From a virus: a DNA stretch of 64,000 bases. The DNA lies in IMG/VR virus record IMGVR_UViG_3300025141_000034, positions 61,025 to 125,024 of that record; one strand, given 5' to 3'. The translations under genes were made by a program, and so were the position numbers. This document shows, in pieces, positions 1 through 8,829 of the stretch (position 1 is its first letter; every line of letters starts with the position of its first letter). The notes beneath the pieces were generated by a model. The model searched no databases. It saw only the letters and a list, made by a program, of their open reading frames with translations, and was not told the origin of the DNA.

Positions 1-2942
1 CAATTAATAGCATTCCTACAAACGGTCATACACTTATCTTGACAGATGCTGATGGAACTTCTGACACATATACGTTTAGCACTAGTGTTACACAGGAAGA
101 TAGCACAAAATCCAATGTCGGGATATCAGGTGTTGATACGACTTCAGGTGTTGCTACCTCATTAAGAATATCAATTAATCTCGCCAGCCTAGACGATGAT
201 ATTCAAATCACAGCAGCTATTCCAGCATCTAATGAGCTAACTGTCTATATGTTGACAAAAGGCACAGCAGGAAATGGAAAGACGATAACAGGAACTGCGG
301 TATCTGCTGAGTCTATCTCTGTAAGCTCATTTAGCGGAGGTACACCTAAGCTGGACTCTGAGGGCAGATACATGGGTGCTGTTAGACAGCTAAGCTTACC
401 AGCAAAGAATTCAAAGGCCTTTAGCATCACAAGGTTCAGACCTCCATTTCTATTTCAGAGTGATGAGAATCAAGGTCAAGGAGGTGATAACTCATCTCCT
501 GAAAGCTTTGACGCCAAGAGGCGGATTGTGAAGAACCAGGTGAGGAATATTCTTCTCCCTCACTACATGTCAAAATTCACACATCCCAACTACGCATACA
601 CAAACTACCACACGTTAAACTTCTTTACATCATCGATTAACTGGCAGCTCACCAAGCCATACGCCACGTCCACAGAAATTACTAGCTCACCCTATAAGTG
701 GATGAATGGAAGTGTGCTAGCCTATCCCTGTCTAACAGGATCACTGAATACAACATTTACTAGTAATGAGCAATACGCGCTTAGGGCTAAACGATTTGAC
801 GGTCGGTACACACCTGAGAGTGCATTTACATTTGACTTCTACATAAATCCCAGGTATGGAAATGATGTTAGACCTACAGCTGGAGGTCCCAAGAAAGGAG
901 ACTTTAGGCCGGGAACAATCTTCCACATGAGTGGTACATACGCAATAAGTCTTGTTTCAGGATCAAGCAAGGCTGCAGACGGCTCTGCGAATGGATTTAG
1001 GATACTTGTACAGCTATCACAGAGCGCTGAGTATCCTCCCTCAAAGTGGAAGATATTACCGGGTCATGATAGACCAATTTTTGGAGCAAACAACTCAAAC
1101 TATAAGCAAGATCCGTATGGGTATGCCTGGGTCTCACCTGATAACGTTCTTAGGCGAGACCACTGGCATCACGTCGCGATTCGGTGGGGAGGATCAAAGG
1201 TAAATAACGGCACAGGTAGCTTTGTTATTGACGGAAATATTGTCTCTGAGTTTGTAATTACAGGAACAGATAGCATCAGGCCTTTTGTAAATCATTCATT
1301 TGGAGGTGTTAGGGCTAGGGCAGATAGATTCCTAGCAGGAAGGGCAGATCCGAATGCTCTGTTTATAGGAAACTTTTATGAGGGAACAAATGTAACTGGC
1401 TCTGGTGGAGCAAATACAACAATTGAGAGATTTTTTAATCAGGCCGCTCAAAAAGCAGAGGGATTTACACCAGCTGTCTCAGGAGTTCTCGGAAGAGGAG
1501 GTGACCCTAGCAGCTTTACGTTTAATCATCCTTTAAATGCTGAGGTCCATGATCTAAAGATATTTAACTCACACAGGACACTCCACCAGATAATGACAAG
1601 CTCAGTGGAAGGTCCCACTGATACATCTGATCTTATATTTTATGTTCCGCCATTTTTTATAAATGAAAATAGAAAAAGAAATTTTCTAGTTACTGCTGTC
1701 TCATCATCAAGAAGAGAGTACTTTACTGACACAGGCGGTGCTAAATATGACGATGAGTCAGCTGAGGAGCCCTTTAATTATCCGACTGATGTCTTTACAC
1801 AGCCATATACATCACTTCCGTTCAACGCCGGTCTGTCAATGACAGTTGACGCAACTGATATCAGTGTTGAGAATTTTACAAAGGATATTGCCAATAATGT
1901 ATATCCCAGGCTTGTGTATCTTACATCGTCAGTTGACTCATCTCTGGTCACATCAGCTGCAGCAACAAGGGCATCAAAAGGTGCAGTACAAGACTATCTA
2001 TTTTGGAATTTTAATACGGGATCTATTAGAAAGAGATCTTTAACAGTTCTTCCATGTGATAATGGAAAATTTAAGCCGAACTATTCTCTAATCTACACAG
2101 GATCAGATACAGATGGCGTAATGCTCACTGGATCTGAAGGATACCTTTATAGGGATGATCTCGGTGAATTTGACGCAAGTCTGATAAATCTAAGTGACAT
2201 GTTTGTCACAAGACCACAGCCGCTAACACCAATGATGGGCTGGGATGGGCTTGGTTATAATAGAATATCACATACACTATCTGTCTACACAGGCTCAGAT
2301 CACGCTAGCCCGCCTGAAGCGTCACCCTATAGCCCAAATGCTAAAATTAAAGATGGAACAGCAGATGTTCACTTTATAGCATATCAGGCATCACTTGATC
2401 AGTCTAGCAATGAGATTGTCTTATTTAACATACCAAATCTATTCTATGGAAATAGAATTGAACCTGGAAGCTTTAAACTAGAAGATGAGAACATATCTGG
2501 CTCCAATGGAAAGATAAAGATCACACTTCGAGATGATGGTCTGGGAACACTGTATAGGGCAGACTGCGAGACTGCACACGCGACATCTAATGGTGTTGGA
2601 AATATCTTTTACGATGAGGGAGTTGTCTTAATTAAGTCACCCCATCTGGCTCAGCTTGGAAAGGAGCAGTTTAAGATGACGTTTAACGGCGAGCAAAATA
2701 CTCATGTTCTATCAATAAGGGTTCCATGTCAGCCAGGTCTCATCAATAGCTCATCAAATCCTGGATTTAAGGTTCTATCTGCCTCACTAGACGCAAATGA
2801 TATTGAATCTGAGTTTGTATACATTACAGGGATCAATTTTCACGATGACAACATGAATGTTATAATGAAAGCTAACCTTGCGCAGCCTGTTGTGAAGAGA
2901 GACGACGACGACTTTCTATTCAGGGTAAAGATGGATTTTTAA
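1..2942 (+). CDS. Large virion structural protein with LamG-like domain (5' end outside window)
   Basis: The frame is open to the left edge, so the gene starts upstream; the TTG at 39 is only an internal codon. The first ~110 visible residues form a beta-rich module (ILTDADGTSDTYTF at its start, SSFSGGT at its end) that recurs inside the second sheath protein at 29514. Residues ~230-520 (counted from nt 39) look like a LamG/concanavalin-type lectin fold: FTFDFYINPR, then DHWHHVAIRWGG with a following 'GSFVIDGN', and a closing VHDLKIFNSHRT. The C-terminus (residues ~770-967) is a separate domain ending LFRVKMDF. I infer a tail or baseplate-associated protein, possibly glycan binding through the LamG part. 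The stop overlaps the start of the next gene (TAATG). Exact virion position is unknown. Confidence 0.7.
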   Translation, partial: INSIPTNGHTLILTDADGTSDTYTFSTSVTQEDSTKSNVGISGVDTTSGVATSLRISINLASLDDDIQITAAIPASNELTVYMLTKGTAGNGKTITGTAVSAESISVSSFSGGTPKLDSEGRYMGAVRQLSLPAKNSKAFSITRFRPPFLFQSDENQGQGGDNSSPESFDAKRRIVKNQVRNILLPHYMSKFTHPNYAYTNYHTLNFFTSSINWQLTKPYATSTEITSSPYKWMNGSVLAYPCLTGSLNTTFTSNEQYALRAKRFDGRYTPESAFTFDFYINPRYGNDVRPTAGGPKKGDFRPGTIFHMSGTYAISLVSGSSKAADGSANGFRILVQLSQSAEYPPSKWKILPGHDRPIFGANNSNYKQDPYGYAWVSPDNVLRRDHWHHVAIRWGGSKVNNGTGSFVIDGNIVSEFVITGTDSIRPFVNHSFGGVRARADRFLAGRADPNALFIGNFYEGTNVTGSGGANTTIERFFNQAAQKAEGFTPAVSGVLGRGGDPSSFTFNHPLNAEVHDLKIFNSHRTLHQIMTSSVEGPTDTSDLIFYVPPFFINENRKRNFLVTAVSSSRREYFTDTGGAKYDDESAEEPFNYPTDVFTQPYTSLPFNAGLSMTVDATDISVENFTKDIANNVYPRLVYLTSSVDSSLVTSAAATRASKGAVQDYLFWNFNTGSIRKRSLTVLPCDNGKFKPNYSLIYTGSDTDGVMLTGSEGYLYRDDLGEFDASLINLSDMFVTRPQPLTPMMGWDGLGYNRISHTLSVYTGSDHASPPEASPYSPNAKIKDGTADVHFIAYQASLDQSSNEIVLFNIPNLFYGNRIEPGSFKLEDENISGSNGKIKITLRDDGLGTLYRADCETAHATSNGVGNIFYDEGVVLIKSPHLAQLGKEQFKMTFNGEQNTHVLSIRVPCQPGLINSSSNPGFKVLSASLDANDIESEFVYITGINFHDDNMNVIMKANLAQPVVKRDDDDFLFRVKMDF

Positions 2943-3487
2943 TGGTTCTCGGTCTGGACATATCTACAAGTTGCACTGGGTGGTGCGTAGTTGACACATC
3001 TGGCCAGCTAGTAAAAATGGGATATATCTCACTATTAAAAGATAAGTCACCATTTAAAAAAGCAAAAAAAGTCCGCCAGGCTCTTTCTGATATAAACATA
3101 GACTACGAGATTGAAAAGATCTGCATAGAAGAGAACTTACAGGCGTTTAGACCTGGATTTTCATCTGCAAAAACGCTGCTTACACTAGCAAGGTTCAATG
3201 GTGTGGTCAGCTATCTTGTGCAGGAGGAATTTTGTATTGCTCCCAATTTTATAAATGTAAACACAGCTAGAAAGTCTTTAGGAATAAAAATTCAAAAGCA
3301 ATCTAAGTGCGGAATATCAACAAAAGATCAGGTTTTAAGCTGGGTTTCGTCAAATGTTCCAAAGAATTTTGTCTGGCCGTCAAAGATTTTAAAATCTGGA
3401 CCGAGAAAAGGTAAGACAGTAGTTCAGCCCGGGTGCTATGACATGGCAGATTCGTATGTCATAGCAAGAGCTGGCTTGATTAATTGA
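2942..3487 (+). CDS. RuvC-like Holliday junction resolvase (RNase H fold)
   Basis: The 181-residue protein has the acidic layout of RuvC-type nucleases. GLDIST near the N-terminus supplies the first catalytic Asp (D6), CIEENL gives an acidic pair at E63/E64, and DMADSYVIA near the C-terminus gives D167 and D170. By family, such enzymes cut four-way junctions in a metal-dependent way; in phages they resolve recombination intermediates or debranch DNA before packaging. A recombination-type nuclease (4996) lies just downstream and a RecA-type recombinase elsewhere in the window, consistent with recombination-dependent replication. Its ATG overlaps the stop of the preceding virion gene, so it is probably translated from that mRNA. 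The nuclease call is firm at fold level; the substrate is inferred. Confidence 0.8.
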   Translation: MVLGLDISTSCTGWCVVDTSGQLVKMGYISLLKDKSPFKKAKKVRQALSDINIDYEIEKICIEENLQAFRPGFSSAKTLLTLARFNGVVSYLVQEEFCIAPNFINVNTARKSLGIKIQKQSKCGISTKDQVLSWVSSNVPKNFVWPSKILKSGPRKGKTVVQPGCYDMADSYVIARAGLIN

Positions 3488-3503
3488 AAAGTTTAATTTT
3501 TAG

Positions 3504-3512
3504 TGTTATGAT
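3504..3512 (+). promoter_or_regulatory. Candidate extended -10 promoter box directly before the primase
   Basis: The sequence TGTTATGAT fits an extended -10 element (TG, one base, TATGAT). No TTGACA-like -35 is seen. The -10 ends only 7 bases before the GTG start at 3519, so transcription would begin at or next to the start codon. Similar TGTTATnnn boxes occur at 46741, 47354, 49230 and 58172. Prediction only. Confidence 0.4.
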
Positions 3513-3518
3513 ATACAT

Positions 3519-4493
3519 GTGGTAACATTTACACAAAAGATTAACTTTCTAAGAAGAATTTTTGGTAGTTATGATCTTGATAGAAAGCAGCAGAATGCCA
3601 TATTTTCATGCCCAAGCTGTGGCGGTGAAACTCATAAGAAAAAATTCTATATTAATCTAGATACGTGGCAGTGTCACTGCTGGTCTTGCAACCTAAGAGG
3701 AAAGACAATACTCTCTGTGCTAAGAAAGCATGGAACAAAAAGTGACGTTGAGTCATTTATGTCTCACATCGGTATCAAAGATAGGGGATTCTCATCTTTA
3801 AAGAGTGAATCACAAGATGAAATAGAGAGGATTAGGCTACCTGAAAACTTTATCCTCCTTGCTGATAGTCAGAGGTCGATAGATCCAGATATCAGGGGAT
3901 GTATTAAGTATCTAGGGTCCCGAGGGCTATCTGAGAGAGACCTGTGGAGATATAGATTTGGAACTGTGACCAGGGGAAGGTTTAAAAGAAGGGTAATAAT
4001 TCCTTCTTTTGACTCCTTTGGTGATCTTAATTTCTTTGTATCAAGGGCTATAGATGATAGTGCTAGAAGAAAGTATATTAACTCCAATAACAATAAAAAG
4101 TTTATTATATTCAATGAGATTGATATCGACTGGTCTAGAGAGCTTACACTAGTTGAGGGTCCTTTTGATATGGTAAAAGCTGGAGAAAATACCACCTGTA
4201 TTCTCGGTTCTAGCCTAAGGGATGACTATCTTCTATTCTCAAGAATAGTGTCAAATGAGACACCTATTCTTTTAGCACTTGACTCTGACATGAAGCCCAA
4301 AGAGCAGGAGATAGCTATGCAATTAAATTCATATGGCTGTCAAGTTCGGGTGATGGACTTGGGAGGATTTTCTGACGTCGGGTCAATGACAAGAGATGAC
4401 TTTATCAATCTTAAAAATAATTCAAAAGAATGGAACCCATCTCAGAGGCTTAAAATGAGAATTGGAGCCCTTAGGAGTGGATCTCTTCTCTAG
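3519..4493 (+). CDS. DNA primase, DnaG/gp61 type (zinc finger plus Toprim)
   Basis: This stand-alone primase would make RNA primers for lagging-strand synthesis with the DnaB-type helicase at 52256. The N-terminal zinc-binding domain has C31-x2-C34 and C52-H-C54-W-S-C57 (a CHC2-type finger in DNA primases). The catalytic core follows, with Toprim motifs VEGPFD (E213, D217) and LALDSD (D255, D257). At 324 residues it is close to T4 gp61 in size and shorter than bacterial DnaG because no helicase-interaction domain is visible. The start is GTG; no Shine-Dalgarno sequence is visible and a -10-like box ends 7 bases upstream, so a leaderless mRNA is possible. Function is secure, regulation is inferred. 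Confidence 0.88.
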   Translation: MVTFTQKINFLRRIFGSYDLDRKQQNAIFSCPSCGGETHKKKFYINLDTWQCHCWSCNLRGKTILSVLRKHGTKSDVESFMSHIGIKDRGFSSLKSESQDEIERIRLPENFILLADSQRSIDPDIRGCIKYLGSRGLSERDLWRYRFGTVTRGRFKRRVIIPSFDSFGDLNFFVSRAIDDSARRKYINSNNNKKFIIFNEIDIDWSRELTLVEGPFDMVKAGENTTCILGSSLRDDYLLFSRIVSNETPILLALDSDMKPKEQEIAMQLNSYGCQVRVMDLGGFSDVGSMTRDDFINLKNNSKEWNPSQRLKMRIGALRSGSLL

Positions 4494-4529
4494 TTCATAA
4501 TATTTATCTCTGTTTAACGAAGGTGCATG

Positions 4530-4952
4530 ATGAAGGTTAGTAGAAGTCAACTTAGGCAGATGATTAGAGAGGTCATGGCTGATCTTGAAGAGGACGCACT
4601 CTTTTCAAATCAGGATGTTCTCGGTCTTCAACCTGAAAAAGACATACCTGGACAGACACCCAGTCCGGTTTGTAAAAAATGTAGAATGAGCCACCCCCAC
4701 GGATCATGTCCTCACACAGCTGAGATTGGAAGAAATTTAAGCTACGGTCATCAGGGCTCAGGAGATGAAGAAGGAAGAATGTCTAGAAGCCAGCTATACA
4801 AGGTTTCAAAATACGCGCAGAGTCTTCATGACATCATTAGAGATGATGATGATCTACCTGAGTGGGTTCAATCAAAAATAGCTGTGATGGATAATGATAT
4901 AGATAAGATAAAACACTATCTTGAGTACAAGCTTAAAAGAATGGAGAAGTGA
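4530..4952 (+). CDS. Small protein with putative capsid-targeting N-terminus
   Basis: I do not recognise a family. The protein (about 140 residues) begins MKVSRSQLRQMIREV, a basic amphipathic helix ending I-R-E that closely resembles the N-termini of the proteins at 46101 and 14536. Residues ~45-65 carry CKKCRMSHPHGSCPH, a possible metal-binding Cys/His cluster. The C-terminal third is charged and helical (residues ~90-140). Start: two ATGs are adjacent (4527, 4530); AAGGTG at 4520-4525 fits 4530 better. By analogy with T4 internal proteins, the N-terminal helix could address the protein to the prohead core and be removed by the prohead protease, but that is inference. Confidence 0.6.
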   Translation: MKVSRSQLRQMIREVMADLEEDALFSNQDVLGLQPEKDIPGQTPSPVCKKCRMSHPHGSCPHTAEIGRNLSYGHQGSGDEEGRMSRSQLYKVSKYAQSLHDIIRDDDDLPEWVQSKIAVMDNDIDKIKHYLEYKLKRMEK

Positions 4953-4995
4953 CGATATTGTACATCGTTGATTCTAGTAGAATAATATACCATAT

Positions 4996-7900
4996 ATGAG
5001 AGTTATCCATATTGCCGATGTCCACTGGCGTGGTCTTTCTCGACATGATGAATACAGGGAATCTTTCTCAGCCTTTATTAAACAGGCTAGAGATTTAAAA
5101 CCTGATATTATTTACATTGGTGGAGATATAGTTCATTCAAAGACTCAAGGAATATCTCCTGAGCTAATCGACTGTCTGTGCTGGTGGTTTGATGAATTAT
5201 CAAAAATATGTCATGTTCACGTGATACTTGGTAATCATGACGGTCTGCTCAACAACAAGGATCGCCAGGATGCCATTAGTCCCATTCTATCAGCCCTGGA
5301 TAACAGGAGAGTTCACCTCTATAAGAAATCAGGCGTATACCCGACGGGTGTAACAGGGTTTAACTGGTGCGTTTTTTCATGTTTTGATGAAGCAGGGTGG
5401 GACAACATCGTGCCTGTCGAGGATGAGATTAATATTGCCCTCTATCATGGATGTGTCTGGGGTTCGAAAACTGACATTGACTGGGAGCTCGAGGGTGAGG
5501 TCGATGTTGAATTTTTTTCCGGCTATGACTTTGCACTACTTGGCGATATTCATAAGACACAATTCTTAAATGAGAAAAAGACTGTAGCCTATTGCGGCTC
5601 ATCAATTCAGCAAAATTATGGTGAGGATCCAGGAAAAGGATTTCTTTTATGGGATATTAGGGGTAAAGATGATTTTGATGTTAAATTTTATGAGATTCCT
5701 CACTTTCAACCATTTGTGACAATTGACTGGCTCGGAAGTGTCGATGCTACATTATCTTCAACAGGTAGTCTTGTAGATGGGTCGAGATTTAGAGTTAGAT
5801 CTGATAAAAAGATACATCAGTCTGATATAACAACCCTATACAAAAGGCTAAAGGATAAAAAGAATGCTACAGAGATAGTGTTTAAAATGGATCACGAAGT
5901 TGATCCCGGTATAATAGAGACGAATGGAGCATCATTTTCAAAGAAAAATTTAAGAGATTTCTCTGTTCATCAAAAATTAATGAGAAATTATTACGAAAAT
6001 ACAGAAATATCTGAAAAAAATTGGTCAAAGATTGAAGAAAAGATATCTAACTATATCAGCAATATTTCCAAGAGAGATGTTGTTACTAGAAACGCTAGAT
6101 GGTCAATTAATAAGCTATCATTTGATAATACATTTGGGTATGGAAAGGAAAATACTTTAAACTTTGAAAAGCTAGGGGGAATCACAGGTATTTTTGGAAA
6201 AAATAGGCAAGGAAAGTCTTCTATAATTGGATCTTTAATGTACTGTCTGTATAACACTACAGATCGCGGAGGAATTAAAAATATTCACATCATAAACACT
6301 AGAAAAAAATATTGTAAAGCATGTGTAGAAATAGATGTAAATGGAATAAGATATAGGATTGAAAGAGGGACAGTAAAACATCAGGCTAGAAAGGGACATG
6401 TTTACTCTACGACTAGCTTAGGAATATCAAAGATTGATAAAGATGGGCTCGTTATAGAAGATATGTCTGGAGAACAGAGAAGAGATACAGAGAAAATTGT
6501 TCAAAAACTGATAGGAACATCAGATGATTTTCTCTTAACCTCTTTAGCATCTCAAGGAGAGATGAATTCGTTCATTAAGGAAAAGGCCACTTCTAGAAAA
6601 AATATTTTAAATAAGTTTCTTGATCTTGAGATATTTGATCAAATGTTTGCAATGGCAAAAGAGGAGTCTTCTGAAATTAGATTACGGGCAAAAAATCTAC
6701 CAAAAATTGACTGGTCCACTGAGATAGAGTCACAAGAGAAAGAAATAAAAGAAAAAAGGGATAAGATTAACAAGATTGAGATATTTTTAAATAAATTAAG
6801 ATCTCAACATCAAGAATTACGAATACAACTGGCAACTTCACCAGAAAGAGACACAGTAACAGCACAAGATGTCTCTAGCCAAAAGGATCTAATATCAAAT
6901 ATTTTAAAATCGCTAAGTCAGCTTAAAAAAGATTCAAAAAATCTTGAATGTGAAATAGAAGAGTCAGAGAATAAGATTAATAAAATTGAATCTGTAAAGT
7001 CTGAATTTCCGCTAAGCCAGATAAAGGAGAGACTTTTAGATTTAAGAAATATTAAAACCGAGCTGCTAAAGCTTGAGCATGAGATAGATCGTCAAAAAAC
7101 AGTTTTAAAAAATCAGCAAAGGTCGGTTAAAAAACTTGAAGATGTTCCATGTGGAGATAAATTTCCCAGTTGTAAATTTATTAAAGATTCTCATAAGAAT
7201 AAGTTTAAAATAGAAGATCAAAAAGATTTAATTTCTCTACTTTCTTCTCAAGCTAGAGGCGCCAGAAAGAGAATTAAGTCACTAGAGAGTCAGAATCATG
7301 AAGAAAAGATTCAAAAATATGATGATCTCATAAATAAGGAGTCAGAATTAAGAGTTTCAATTTCATCAACAAGGGTGAGTATTCATGAAATATGCAGTGA
7401 GATTTCTGTGCTTGAGAAGAAATTAGAAATTGCCAGAGACTCTCTCTCGCATATGGAGGTACATGTTATTGATGATAGTGAAAATAATATAGCTTTGAAA
7501 CTTAAGAAAAAGATCTCAGAGGCTTCAGATAAGATAGATCAAGCTGATGACAGCAGACTGTCTCTTGTTGAGCAAGCTGGAAAATATGAAATGAAACTAT
7601 CAAACCTTCAAGAAGAAAGAGATATATCTGATAAAATTTTTAATGATCTTGAGATATATGATCTTATTATGCAGGGAGTGTCTAAAAAGGGAATTCCAAG
7701 ATTAATTATGAGATCTCAACTTCCTCACATTAATAATGAGATTGCAAAAATACTTCAAGGTGTTATGGGATTTACAGTTGAGCTGGAAGCTGATGTTGAT
7801 ACTAATTCAATGGATGTCTTTATCAACTATGGAGACTCAAAAAGAGTTATTGAGCTAGGGTCTGGAATGGAGAAGATGATATCTTCTCTTGCAATTAGGG

Positions 7901-8133
7901 TTGCATTAATTAATGTATCTTCACTTCCTAAGCCTGATGTGTTTATTATTGATGAAGGTTTTGGTAGTTTAGATGAGAATAATATTGCCTCCTGCAATTT
8001 GTTGCTTAACTCTATGAGAAAGTGGTTTAAAAATATTATGATTATTTCTCATGTTGACGGAGTCAAGGATGCTGTTGACAATATACTAGACATATCGCTA
8101 TGTGGAAAAGATGCCAAGCTCATACACAACTAA
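4996..8133 (+). CDS. Mre11-Rad50 (SbcD-SbcC, T4 gp47-gp46) fusion nuclease/ATPase
   Basis: One 1045-residue chain combines the two subunits of the recombination nuclease. Residues 1-~340 are a calcineurin-like phosphoesterase: DVHW (9-12), GGDIVHS (~42), GNHDG (~79) and LGDIHK further on, as in Mre11/SbcD/gp47. From ~residue 370 it is an SMC-like ATPase: Walker A GKNRQGKS (401-408), long coiled coils (~550-890) with a central C719-x6-C726 pair at the expected zinc-hook position, then the Walker B region VFIIDEGFGSLDE (~982-994) and a switch His in ISHVDG. In T4 the two proteins are separate, process DNA ends for recombination-dependent replication and degrade host DNA. There is no stop or frameshift between the halves. 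The AT-rich upstream spacer lacks a clear ribosome-binding site. Confidence 0.9.
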   Translation: MRVIHIADVHWRGLSRHDEYRESFSAFIKQARDLKPDIIYIGGDIVHSKTQGISPELIDCLCWWFDELSKICHVHVILGNHDGLLNNKDRQDAISPILSALDNRRVHLYKKSGVYPTGVTGFNWCVFSCFDEAGWDNIVPVEDEINIALYHGCVWGSKTDIDWELEGEVDVEFFSGYDFALLGDIHKTQFLNEKKTVAYCGSSIQQNYGEDPGKGFLLWDIRGKDDFDVKFYEIPHFQPFVTIDWLGSVDATLSSTGSLVDGSRFRVRSDKKIHQSDITTLYKRLKDKKNATEIVFKMDHEVDPGIIETNGASFSKKNLRDFSVHQKLMRNYYENTEISEKNWSKIEEKISNYISNISKRDVVTRNARWSINKLSFDNTFGYGKENTLNFEKLGGITGIFGKNRQGKSSIIGSLMYCLYNTTDRGGIKNIHIINTRKKYCKACVEIDVNGIRYRIERGTVKHQARKGHVYSTTSLGISKIDKDGLVIEDMSGEQRRDTEKIVQKLIGTSDDFLLTSLASQGEMNSFIKEKATSRKNILNKFLDLEIFDQMFAMAKEESSEIRLRAKNLPKIDWSTEIESQEKEIKEKRDKINKIEIFLNKLRSQHQELRIQLATSPERDTVTAQDVSSQKDLISNILKSLSQLKKDSKNLECEIEESENKINKIESVKSEFPLSQIKERLLDLRNIKTELLKLEHEIDRQKTVLKNQQRSVKKLEDVPCGDKFPSCKFIKDSHKNKFKIEDQKDLISLLSSQARGARKRIKSLESQNHEEKIQKYDDLINKESELRVSISSTRVSIHEICSEISVLEKKLEIARDSLSHMEVHVIDDSENNIALKLKKKISEASDKIDQADDSRLSLVEQAGKYEMKLSNLQEERDISDKIFNDLEIYDLIMQGVSKKGIPRLIMRSQLPHINNEIAKILQGVMGFTVELEADVDTNSMDVFINYGDSKRVIELGSGMEKMISSLAIRVALINVSSLPKPDVFIIDEGFGSLDENNIASCNLLLNSMRKWFKNIMIISHVDGVKDAVDNILDISLCGKDAKLIHN

Positions 8134-8419
8134 TATAGGAGACGGATTCATTCAGATCGAGCATAGAATGGGATTTACGATAGTTAAGTCATCTAAGTCA
8201 TCAAATATTCTACCTCTTTTTTGTAACTTGTGTGAGCTTTCAATGAATAGTGCTCTTGACAGGGTGTATCATGATAAATATAAGTGTTGCTCCTCTTGTG
8301 GGATTAAGTGGGCAGATTTAAATCAGGATAAATGGACGCTAGGCTGGCGACCTGATAAGGAAGAAATAGAAGATGAGATAAATAGAAGAACATCTGTTTC
8401 TGTCTATTTCTCTTCTTAG
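8111..8419 (+). CDS. Small zinc-ribbon-like protein
   Basis: About 102 residues; it overlaps the end of the preceding gene by 23 bases. An upstream in-frame GTG at 8102 exists, but the ATG at 8111 is preferred. Two Cys pairs (FCNLCEL and CCSSCG, about 23 residues apart) form a likely zinc ribbon, followed by a charged segment with KWTLGWRPDKEE. The function is not recognisable; zinc ribbons in small phage proteins often serve nucleic-acid or protein binding. Position between the recombination nuclease and the packaging genes is the only context. Confidence 0.6.
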   Translation: MPSSYTTNIGDGFIQIEHRMGFTIVKSSKSSNILPLFCNLCELSMNSALDRVYHDKYKCCSSCGIKWADLNQDKWTLGWRPDKEEIEDEINRRTSVSVYFSS

Positions 8420-8438
8420 AAAATATATAGAAGAAGAG
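8410..8438 (+). promoter_or_regulatory. Hairpin overlapping the ribosome-binding site of the 8449 gene
   Basis: CTCTTCTT (8410-8417) and AAGAAGAG (8431-8438) are exact complements around a 13-base AT-rich loop. The 3' arm includes the first part of the GAGGTG ribosome-binding site at 8436-8441, so folding would partly hide it. The 5' arm lies at the end of the upstream gene; ribosomes finishing that gene would open the hairpin, giving translational coupling. No U-tract follows, so it is not a terminator. Confidence 0.4.
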
Positions 8439-8448
8439 GTGTGCAATT

Positions 8449-8829
8449 ATGCTAAATTTCCATGAAGTCAATGTGCTGGGTGGCATTTGTGATTCAACAG
8501 TTGGTAGGTCTTCAACAGTTAACTCTCCTACAATGTCAATTAAAACAACCTTGCAAAGTGATAAATTTTCTGTTACATACATGACTATTGTAAACTTAGG
8601 ATCTGTCCGTGAAATGAGAGATCTTGCAAAGAGATATGAAGAGGAATCTTCAAAGCTTATTAATGAATATATGAAGCATGTTAAGAAGGATTTTAAGGTG
8701 GGAGCAGGTAGGTCACTTAAGGTTAAAGAGCTGTCTTCAAATGATACATTTGATATAATTACTGTGTCAGCTTATTCGCCAAGAAGGAATGCTTATTATA
8801 AAAGAACAGTAACATTTCGTGTGGAATAA
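8449..8829 (+). CDS. Hypothetical protein immediately upstream of TerL
   Basis: A 126-residue protein with a clear ribosome-binding site (GAGGTG at 8436). The N-terminal third has beta character; residues ~50-80 are a charged helix (REMRDLAKRYEEESSKL) and the C-terminus is beta rich (YYKRTVTFRVE). I recognise no family. It occupies the slot where T4 carries the small terminase gene 16, directly before the large terminase with a TAATG overlap, so a packaging role is possible, but no DNA-binding motif of a small terminase is visible. Treat as hypothetical. Confidence 0.55.
   Translation: MLNFHEVNVLGGICDSTVGRSSTVNSPTMSIKTTLQSDKFSVTYMTIVNLGSVREMRDLAKRYEEESSKLINEYMKHVKKDFKVGAGRSLKVKELSSNDTFDIITVSAYSPRRNAYYKRTVTFRVE

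Noticed and set aside
39-41. TTG as start of the first gene
   Set aside because: The frame is open and protein-like upstream to base 3 (SIPTNGHTLIL), so the real start is outside the window.
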